A model generated the notes under the pieces. That model worked only from the letters and a program-made list of their open reading frames with translations. It did not search any database and had not been told where the DNA came from. From Bemisia tabaci (Eukaryota > Arthropoda > Insecta > Hemiptera > Aleyrodidae), in the NCBI RefSeq assembly GCF_918797505.1, contig NC_092796.1, forward strand, positions 57,008,851 to 57,072,850: 64,000 nt of DNA. The letters run 5' to 3'. The position numbers and the translations under genes were made by a program. Positions within the stretch are counted from its first letter, which is position 1; every line of letters starts with the position of its first letter. Below are positions 10,360 through 21,700 of the stretch, one piece after another.

Positions 10360-12726
10360 GTAAGATGTTTCTTTTCATTTTCCTTCAAGTCTTCTTCAAG
10401 GAATTCTTCTCGAGGAAGCTATTTCAACAAAGTTTATGTTGACTTTTTCCAGCAGGGTGATTATACTACTATGATGGATGAGATATTGATTTGAAATTAA
10501 AAATGAAGATGAAAAGGGGAACTCCAGCTGCATCGAAGCATTAGAGAATCAGCAATTGATGAGTGTATCGAGACCGATAAATATTGATTTTAACTCTCCT
10601 CTCTTTCTAAACGAATTTTATCTCCGGAATCCTGGAGTTAATATTCCCCTAGGATTGTGAAAAATATACGTGACCGATACCGATAAATTGTTACAGCTGA
10701 GTTTCTCTTACATGCTGCTGATCCGCGTAGTGTTCACATGCTCTTTCAATAGATCGTATTTGATGCATCAAATGAGTGAGATTGTATCGATATCGATTGG
10801 TTCTAAACATAAATATAGCCTCAAAAGTCAATTGAGTAATCTGACGGAATGGGTTTTTTGTGATAGATTTTTTATTCACAAGTGATTTAATTGGCCAAAA
10901 GTAGTAAATTGCTAAGAAATTTCTCATTTTCAGCTTCTCTGACAAATATCCTAACATTATGGTTTGAGGCCATGTTCTATTGTTTTGAACCAAACGATCA
11001 TCGAACCACTATCGAATACGATCCATTTCGGCTGGAAAGTATGCGCACCTAAAGAGCAACTCTTTCGACTTTCATGCAACAGTATTGTACACAAGGTGAT
11101 TTGAAGGCGATTTTTATCACTTATGATCTAAAAGTATTAAGCATGAAGTTAATGTAGCTTACTAAAAATTAAATGAAATTACATTAAAAGGAAAAAATTA
11201 AACAAATTATGGACAGCTGGAAGAGTTCATCGAGATTGATAAACATCATGAGATCCGGCAATTTAACATAGAAATTATCCCTAGCTTGTTCTTAAGGTCA
11301 ATGCCAAAATTTGATGTCCTATCAAGTTATCGAGAAATATACCCGGGACGAAATTAGGTACACTTTTGAGGATTCAGTGCCATTTCTGCTGAATGGACTG
11401 CATTTTGGATTATGGAACTACTAGAGCGGAAAATACAAAACCTGAATGAAACAATCGAAAAATTTAAAAATAAACGCACCCAATTGATTTAAAACCACGC
11501 TATTGGTTCCTTAAGTTCCGTATGAATAAACCAGAAAAAGTAGTTTCCTATTGCAAAATAAAGTCCAAATGATAACTAATGAATGACACGCACGTTGAGC
11601 AATTCAGAGAGTTTTTCGTATTGGATCTTCTTTAATTTTGTCGGACAGGTTTCTCAACACGTTGCACTCATTTGTCGTCATTACGCGAGATTGAGTACTA
11701 ATCCCGAAAGTTACGTTTCCAACAGGGCAATCTAAGGTTTCGGTGATAAATCTCCTCACCCAATGGAAAAAAACACAATTTTACCGGTACTTCCGTTCAA
11801 AAATAAGTGACTCCAAGCCGACTGATTTAAGAAAAACGGCTACGTTTTTTCTCGAGAAGCTACGATCTTGCAATTTGATAAAATTGTATCTGAACAGTCT
11901 GGAGATTATTACCTGTGAGTTATCTTTTCGTCCTGGTTTTTCTTGAGTAATTCCTGTCTTAAGGGATGTGCATTTCAGAAAAATTATTCCTTCTTCAGGC
12001 CACAAAATTAATTTGATTATCACTAAAACATTGTGCGCGTTCGAAATTGCTAGACACGTTGGAATTTCGAGCGCGCACAATGTTTTAGTGCTAGTCAAAT
12101 AAATTTTGTGGCCTGAAGAAGGAAATAATTTTTCCGAAAAGTACATCCCTTAAGACAGGGATTACTCAAGAAAAACCGGGACGAAAAGATAACTCACAGG
12201 TAATAATACCCAAACCTGGTAAAATGAAAAACCCACGTAATTTAGTCTGGAGATTATTTCAAAGTACATATTATAAAAATGGAAAAGAATCAATTAGTCT
12301 TTCCGCTGGACACATTTACATAAAGAACCACGTATCATTAACAAAAGCTCATCAAATTCGTTTAATCTTTATTTCAGTCGTGGAATGACTACAAACTCAA
12401 ATGGGACCCTAAAGAATATGGCGGTGTGGAAATGCTCCACGTGCCATCTGATCACATTTGGAGACCTGATATTGTTTTGTATAATAAGTAAGTGCTACTT
12501 CTCATTTAGTGTTACGCACAAGAATTGGAAGGAAATTAATATATCTCGGGATGCGATTTGGCTTCAGATTGTATGTACCGGTTTCCGCCGCCTGCGATGC
12601 CTCTACCAGGAGCTATTTTGAGCCCGTTTCCGAGTGGTAAAGCTGTTGTTAGACGTCCGTTGTTTTGGCGATAATATCTCCACTTGGAAACTTTCATCAT
12701 GTTTTTAGGCATATTTTTGTTCTCAT

Positions 12727-12775
<49 letters not shown>

Positions 12776-15700
12776 TTTTATTTGCGCTGTGGCCTCAAAA
12801 CACAGTCCATTCATTTTTTTTTCGCTGCATAAACAAGTCAAAGAAGGCTGCTACAAGATTTAATAGTGGACAAAACATTTTAATAAAAAATTGCCCTTAA
12901 CCCTCTACTGCATGGAACTTTCTTGCGATGCCGATTTTGATGAAAAAAATATATGTTATAGTAAAATAAAATTAAAAAGACACGTCTTTGAGCTTTTTTC
13001 CAAATTTTAATTTTTTCTTTAACTTTTGAAGCTTAAAGAAGCTCGTTGCAATACGGCAACAACATACAGTAACTTTTTTGCCAGAGTGTCCACTTGTTTC
13101 CATATGGCAACAACATGCAGTACAGGAGTGGAATAGTGATGCCAGGGCATAACTCTTGTGCGGGATTTTTGAAGAAAAAAAGCTAAGAAAATAAGTTTTC
13201 TTGATTCTTATAACATTACCAAATTCAAAAAGCGTCTAATGATGAATTGTAATCTCTATTTTTGGACAGCAAGACACATTATTGCGTCGGAGTCAGTATG
13301 GTGTTGTCATATGGCAACAGGCAAAATTATGGGCCAGAAGTGAGCCGGTATGTTGTTGCCATATGGAAACTCGCCGTTTTTGAGCCGAAAATAATATTTA
13401 AATACTTTTTATTATCATCGGACCAGGAAATTTTCAATTTAGACCGTATAGGTCATAACTGGGATTTTTTGCCCGTCTCTAAAGGCAAGCCAAGTCATTC
13501 AAAACATCCTTCAAAGTTAGGCTCCTCGTGGCTCCTCCTCAAAAATGGTCCCGTTGGAAAAACAGGATTATTTAGTTGAGTTGGCAGCTCCAGTTCCCCC
13601 CACCACAATTTTTTTTAGGTTGGTAATGCGGTTGAGTTCCCTATAATCCACACGGGGTACCAATATGAGCATTCCTGAATTTACTACGAATTAAATAATT
13701 ACTGTTGCCATATGGCAACGCGATGCAGTAAAGGGTTAAGAATGGACGTATCTCCAAAAGATCTCTCCGAAGATCCGATAATATCTCGGGAAAATTACCG
13801 TCAAATCAAAACAATTTTATCTACAACTTTCTGACGGGGCAGACAGGTGATCAGAATAGCTCCAATCCTAAAATATGTGCTATTGGGCGTAATACCACTA
13901 TTCGACCTCTCAGGAGCTCGGTGTGCCTACTTAATTCATTGAAGGCGTTTTCATTTGCCGTCGTTCTCACGCTGAATTCCTTTGAACTAGAGTCCCTTTA
14001 TACCCAGAGTTAAGACAACTCACTTTTGGTCGGGCCAGGATTGGGCTGAAAGTGGCTTAAAAAAAAATCCAATTCTGATTGGTTCTCGCTCATGGAGGCC
14101 GAAACGAGTGCACCAAGATGGCGGTACCTCGAATGTGAACAAGAATAATGAAAATATTACCGATTGTGGTTTATCAAGAGTAAATTGTTATTTCCATCAG
14201 TCCAAAATGAAAATAGATTGAGAAATTATTCACAAACCAATCCCATTTTCTTTTTAATTGATCAATTTGTTGATGTTGTTGTTTTTGTGTGACAGACATC
14301 GCAGGATTCCTGATCCTTATCCTTCAATATCGTTCGTTTGGGTGCACTCGTTTCGGCCTCCATGGCCAGCCAAGGCCGGCTGCCAGTCAGCTGATAATCG
14401 AGTTGTCTTAACTCTGGGTATAAAGGGACTCTGCTTTGAACTACCGTGGTAACAAGCAGATCCTCACTTGAAACTGTTTCTCCTTTAATGGCCCTTTTGC
14501 ATTAGATGTCTACTACTATGCCTTCTGCGTGCATTCAGGTGGCGGAAGTTTAAGTTAGTTATAACCCACGATCATATCGCAACATAACTCCGGTTCTTTA
14601 TGAGACGGCCCATGTTTATACATCGATTGAATAGCATTTTGCAAAAGAGAACCAAGAAAATTCCAATGTCGTTATGATTGTGCAACTTTTTTACCTCGCA
14701 AATAAAAAATGATCATCTGAACAAGTTTTACCTTTACTTCCAATGAACTATAATCCAAGACAAAAATTACCTTTGTAAATTTAATTTTCTGCGTGATTTC
14801 CATATAGTTTTTATTGCAGAGAATGTAACTTGCACAATCTTAGCAACATTGGATTTCTCTTGGTTCCTTTTTTTAATTAATTTTGATTTTGATAATTTTT
14901 TTTTTATTTTTTTTTTAATACCACGTAGGTATATAATAATTTCAAAGGTGAAGAATGTTGCTTTTTTCAAAATGTATTGGGTTTCCGCTTCATATTGAGA
15001 TTGCAAAATTAGATAACGTGGTTATCGTCATTCATGGAGTCCATACAAAGTATTTAAATGTCACTCATAAATTAAACGTTGACCTCTTTAATGTCAAATT
15101 AGGTCCGGCACATTTTAATCAAAATACGCCCTTTTAAATTTCATTGACTTGGAGGTGGCTGAGGTAATTGTACCCCACGAACATACATTTTCTGCACATG
15201 AGAGATAGCGAAGAAGATTCGCAGACCAATGAGTAATCAGAGGTGGCCTAAAAATGTTGGCCTGATCGTATGAGAAAGCGAAGTAACGTGTTTGACAGAT
15301 TGTTGCCAGAGGATTATAAAACAAGGAGATTTCAGTCCCAATTATATGGACGTATATTCAAATGAGAAGGAAATATGTCCATTATGACATGACCCTTGCC
15401 ATGCATGTATTCTTATGGACCCTAGGGCTCATACTGGAATAGACATAGTTCCTTTTTTTTAAATTTGTCCGTATTTGCATTCAAGAATGTCAAATGGGCC
15501 TTATTTTGAAGTAATCACATTTTTGTATTTTCTCTAGTGCTGACGGTAACTTTGAGGTGACGTTGGCGACTAAAGCAACCCTGAACTACACGGGCAGGGT
15601 TGAGTGGAAGCCTCCGGCCATTTATAAGTCCTCTTGTGAAATAGACGTCGAGTACTTTCCTTTCGACGAACAGACTTGCGTCATGAAGTTTGGATCGTGG

Positions 15701-18700
15701 ACCTACGATGGCTTCCAGGTAAATGCAACAACATTTCTAAATTGCAAAAAATCAATTTTCTCATACCGAAAAGGGGGCAAAAGTCAGCCCTTACTTATTG
15801 GGAAGCTCCCAAAAAAACTTGACGGTACTGAGTATAGGAGGTTTTGTATCAATTTTCAAATTAAGTTGACAAGATACACATATCGATGACCAAAGTGCAA
15901 AACCGTGTATTTTCATTACAGATTGTCAAAATATACGGGCCCTTTTTTTTAAAAAAAAAAGAAAAGAAAAAAGAAAGAAATATGCCAACTTTCATCACTT
16001 GAACTTTACACGGAATTTTCTACTAAGAGACGAAAAATCAAGACAGTTTCAAGAAATTGAGGTCATTAGTTTTCCAAAAAAAAAAAAAAAAAAAATAAAG
16101 TATGAAATTAAATTCTACAACGTCGCAAATGGATATACGTGGTTTTGCACTTTAGCCATCGGTATGTCGACCATCAATTCCGTATCACACTTTCCGTTAC
16201 ACAGCAACGAGGTTCTTTCTTACTGAAGCATATCAAGATAAAATCCATGCATGTTATCCGCAGTGGCGTGGCGAGCTTTGCGATCTGTCGAGTGATCCGC
16301 CATTTAAACCCATGGAAAAGATCGATTAACAACAATCGATTATTTACCATAGTTTGAAATGGAGAGATATCGATGATCGATCGTTCACGCCTAACTAATG
16401 GTTATCCGACGGAGACTATTGCTTGACCGATTAAACAAGGCGCGGTTTTAAGCCAAAATACGAATAACTCCCGATCACGAAGCGCAATGACGTTATTTTA
16501 CGTTTATTGCGGTGGTACTCAAACTTGGGCTATGCACTAAGCACTGCCATCTAGAGGATTAAACTGGAATTAACTCTTCGTCTGAAGGGGTGGATGCTCC
16601 GAGAACAGGGGGGCGCGGACTACATTAAACCACTATACCGCAACAAATTGTTCGTCATTCCCGTCATGCTACCATCGTTGCCGATCCGCGGATTTATTCG
16701 GAGCGCTCCTTTTTCAATGCTCGTAAAAGCGGGAAATCTGCCGAAAATTGACAACAATGATCAATGATTTGCTGCTTACTATGATCACTGTTGTTATCAT
16801 ACCTGGAAGCATCCGGGCAGTTCGTATTTTATTCCGAATGGAAATTATGCCGTGCTAAGGAATAACGCCGTATGAGCACTCGGATGTTGCCAAATTTCCT
16901 TTCAGAAAATATTTGCATGTATTTTGAAGAAAGCTATGAATATTTTTCCTTGAAATTTTCAAACTATTGCAATCAAATTAAGAAGGGAATTCTCTGAGAA
17001 ATCAGAAGAAAATATTTAAAAATTTTCCCGGAAATTCGTAACTCGTCAAAGGGCATTGAACAACGTTTAAAGGCTCATACGGTGTCCTTCCCTAGCACGA
17101 CGGAATACTTCATAACCTCTCGGGAATCGGGTCATTTGCAAGAGGCGCATGCAGAATTGAGCTGCGATATTTCTTAGAATAACAAATCACTCTCGTGATT
17201 CTGCACTGTTGAAAACTGTCCGTTGATTCACGTTAGCCAGTGCGCCTTCATTTTCATATGATACTGTGCAACGCCTCAGTGCCGCAATAGTTGCACGAAG
17301 CGCCGTGATCTATTCTGCGCAGTCTCGTTCGGGAGCTATCATTCTTATCGAGAGAATTATATTTCAGTGCATGATGTTTAAAACCACTTTTCTCCACCAG
17401 ATTCATTAATCTTATTCAAAATCTGAATCACCGCAATATACATGCGACTTTGTTTAAGAGCATTCCAATGCCGCTAACCTTGCAAACATAAACGATCATC
17501 TAAACTAGTTTCACCTCTACTCCCAATAAACTATGAATTCAAGACGAAAATTACCGTCGCAAAGTTTACTTTTTGCAAAGAATGTATCTAAGTTGCACAA
17601 TCCCAGCAACATTGAAATGCTCTTAGTTCCTTTTTGCAAAATGCGATCCAATTGGTTGTTGCTGCAAAAAAATAGTTTCCCACAACCTGCTATACAATGC
17701 TCCAGTGACCGTGTAAGTTGGCCCGAGCACTAACTTTTCGGGAAGAAAGCCTTTCCCCTACCTGGTTTCTCACTTAATATCCGCCCGAGTTTCGCATATC
17801 TTCCGTTTCTCCTCATCGCAGCTTCCGTCAAACCGCAATTCCCGGAAACTAGGACCGCACATCTTATCTGATAAAATAGTTCGCCCTTTAGACCGATTCT
17901 GTGGAGTTAGGCTAGACAAGTCGATGAGTCAACTGTTGATCTAATTTCATTACGTGAACGTAGAAGAAAAACGGGGTAAAAATCACTAATGTGTGATCAA
18001 TTTTCAAGGACAATTCTTTAATTTCTCCAACGATTTTAAATAGATTAAAACGCGTAATATCGAAAATCTAAGCTCAGATTCGGATTCCTCGTGAAAAATT
18101 GATAAGATTTCATGTATCATATGTTAGAATAGCGTGAAGGAAAGAGGTTTAATGACGTAAAAAAACACTAATGTGTGATCAATTTTCAAAGACAATTTTG
18201 TAAATTCTCTTACGATTTTAAACAAATTAAAACGCGTAATATCCAAAATTTAAGCTCAGATTCGGATTCCTCGTGAAAAATTGATGAGATTTCATGTATC
18301 ATATGTTAAAATAGCGTGAAGGAAAGAGGTTTAATGACGTAAAAAAACACTAATGTGTGATCAATTTTCAAAGACAATTTTGTAAATTCTCTTACGATTT
18401 TAAACAAATTAAAACGCGTAATATCCAAAATTTAAGCTCAGATTCGAATTCCTCGTGAAAAATTGATGAGATTTCATGTATCATATGTTAAAATAGCGTG
18501 AAGGAAAAAGGTTTAACGACGCGTATAGATTCTGTCGTACTACCGCTTTCAACTACGCCGCCGCGCCATGCCGGTCGCCCGAGATGCGACCGAACGGTGA
18601 GGCGCCGGCTTAGCGCCGGCGTTCGGTTTCGTCCCGAGGAATTTCTCACGATAAATTCTTATTCTTCCTCCTCCGCTGACCCACTGAGCACTACCCATGT

Positions 18701-21700
18701 TGCCACGTTGGATTCATATGCGCGAATCAGTATGTATACGTTACGTCTTTTTCCTTCACGCTATGCTCGGGTATGATACATGAAATTGTATCAATTTTTA
18801 ACGAGGAATCCGAATCTGAGCTTCGATTTTGGGTATCACGCGTTTTAAGTCAAATTTTCCAAATTCGAAAATCTGAAATGACTGACTTGGCTTAAAATGC
18901 CATCTCGGCTCCTGTTCGATGGATTTTCCTGAAATTCGGTGTCAGGGTATGATACATGAAATCGCATCGATTTTTTACGAGGAATCCGAATCTGAACTCT
19001 GATTTTGGGTATCACGCGTTTTAAATCAAAATCTGTCAAAATTCAAAAAATTCAAAATTCGAAAATCCGAAATGGCTTAAAATGCTACCTCGGCCCCTGT
19101 CCGATGGATTTTTCTGAAATTCGGTGTCAGGAGGTATTTTTCGACGGGAAACTCGAATTTTTAGTCCATTTTTTAAAATTCTCAAATTCAAGATGGCGGA
19201 CGTGGGCTAAAATGCTATTTCGGTTTCTGTTTGTTCGAGTCTTGTGAAACGCGGTATCACAAGATCGTCATCATATTTTCAACGGAAAACTCGAATTTTT
19301 AGTCAATTTTTTAAAATTCTCAACTCCAAAATGTTGGATGTGGCCTAAAATGAGCCCCGGTTCTGGCCTCCGTTTCTGTTCGTTAGAGCTGTGGGAACCG
19401 CGTGGTCAGGGGTACTTTTCGACGGGAAACTCGAATTTTTAGTCGATTTTTGAAAATACTCAAATCCAAGATGGCGGACGTGGCCTAAAATGCTATGTCG
19501 GCTCCTGTTCGATGGATTTTTTTGAAACTCCGTGTCTGAGGGTATTTTTCGACCGGAATCTCGAATTTTTAGTCCATTTTTTAAAATTCTCAAATCCAAG
19601 ATGGCGGACGTGGCCTAAAATGCTATGTCGGCTCCTGCTCGATGAATTTATGGCGCCCCCTTACTACATGCCTACTCTTGTATTTCTGTACAGCCGCAAA
19701 TTTAAGGTCAAGGGGCGCCTGACCGTCTATGGACCAGGTGGAGTTTTTGTCCTGAAAATTTACCTTTAGACGGCAATTCTCTTTATATTTTGTCTATGGT
19801 TTTCATGCCCCCCCCCTTCTCACGGACTCTCTTTTCACTTTTCTTGCCTCCTTTTTCCTTCGATTTCCCCCCTTCTTCCTTGCTTTCACTGCCCAACCTT
19901 GTTTCCTTTTCCTTTTTTCCCCTTGTCCTTTCTTCCCTTTTTTTCCTTTTCCTTTTCCCCCTTTTCCCCCTTTTTTCCCTCTCTTCTTCTTTCGTGGCGC
20001 CCCCCAAAGGCTGGCGCCCGTGTGCGCCGCACGCCCTGCACACCCCCTCAGTCCGGGCCTGCTTCGTTGATAATTCAACAGTTCTGAAGGAAAACAAATC
20101 ATTTTTCATTTCGAGTCATTTTTGTCCAAAGGGCGATTTGATGCATTTCCGTTAAACACGCGGTCCAAGAAATGCGACGCTTTTGAAAAGTTGAAAAATT
20201 TCTGCTGACGTTTTACTTCTCATAGAATGTTTACTGAAATTGCTCTCCCTTGAAAATTTAAGAAAACTTCCTCCATAAATTATAAGATGGGAGATCAAAC
20301 TTTCATAGAAACCATTGCAGTGGCAGAGCTGTAAGAAAATAATATTCTAAGCTGTTGCAAGTGATTTACAACCTGACTCCTCTTTTCATCAGGTGGGTTA
20401 CTTCAATAGGAGGGAGGGAAGTCTAACCCTGAATGAAAGAAAAACACTGATAAAGTCAGAACTATACAAGCCTTACAGCGCTGACTGCTGAGTTTAAAAT
20501 TCTCATGTTTATGATTACTTGCGTTACTTATTTGAGTTTCTTTTTTCGGCCAGGTCGGCCAAGAGAACTTGGTTAATCGACTAAATTTTTTTGTTAAATC
20601 GACCAAAGCCGTGTGTTGCTCTGAGACATCCGGGTATAAAGAAAGTGTCTTGCTGAACCGGTGTACTCCTTTATCTATCATTGTCATTCAGGGGTTGCGA
20701 ATTGCGAGTGGCTAGCGCATTGAGTTCATTATTGGGCTTTCAGAAATGTCCATCAGCCCTGATTCAATCAGGGTCGCTCCTGACAGCTTGCACCTAATTT
20801 TTAACCAGGCTGCAAATTTTCAACTCAAAGATTTGGCCAATGTAACCCAAAGGAAACTAACCGAAAATATTAACTGCAAGTTTTCAATACTTTTTGTTCC
20901 ACTCCCGCATATCAACATAAACGGTCGGTTACTTTTCCTTGCTGTACATATCGGTTTTTGATACCGTTTGGACATTTGGATTGCCTCGAAAAATCTCCAT
21001 ATCACTCACACACATACGGCTGCACTTTATTATGTGTCTCATTGAATGTTTCTAATAACCACGTTAATCTTCAGATCAAAGTTTCGACCAAAGCCGTCTC
21101 CGATTGATTGGGGAATTTTGCACTGACGTGCTAAAGAAGAACGCCGTATGGACATTCGAGAGTTGCCAATTCCCCTTGATAAAAAATTCATTTTTCGACG
21201 ACATTTATGCACATTTCTCTTTGAAATTTTCAGACATTTTAGATTAAATTGCGTACAAAATTGTCCGCAAATTTTGGAGAAAAATATTCACAATTTCCCC
21301 AGTAAATTCAGTTTTTATCGAAGCAAACTTAGCAACATCTGATGGCTCATACGGCGCACGGTGTGGCGATATGGGTAAAAGGTCGGACATGGGCGATTCC
21401 GGGATTGTGAATGTTTAGGACCGGAAATGTGTTCTACGAGTACTATATTATATGGATTTGATGATAGTTTTTAAATTTTCATCCCCCATATTGATGGTAG
21501 AGGCCTCTAAAGTCCGCTAAGTCGGCAATCTAAAATTTCCTCTAAAAACGCACCAATGTTTGTGCATTCTTTAGCCTAATTTAAAATTTAATGAGACCTT
21601 TTCCAATGATGTAATCTTACTCTATGCAAGCTGCTGATCATTTTTCACTACTAAAATGTAGTCGTAAATAGGTTTGAAGACGATTTATGCCGTCTGAAAG

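Larger units (their letters stand above)
10360..12377 (+). other. Intron after the loop-D microexon (2018 bp)
   Basis: GTAAGA..TTTCAG. It holds a diverged family E copy at 11394-11566 and the long hairpin insertion at 11896-12258. The rest is AT-rich with nothing recognised. Confidence 0.9.
12488..15537 (+). other. Intron after loop A exon (3050 bp)
   Basis: GTAAGT..TCTAG. Contains a ~48-base T run at about 12729-12772, a piggyBac-like element at 12901-13735, a MULE-like element at 13989-14432 and a family I foldback at 14634-14871. 14880-15530 shows only AT-rich sequence. Confidence 0.9.

Noticed and set aside
17960..18520. CRISPR-like array
   Set aside because: Contiguous 182-bp units without short repeats and unique spacers, in a eukaryotic intron.
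19790..20155. Long frames on both strands
   Set aside because: Low-complexity products of the polypyrimidine tract.
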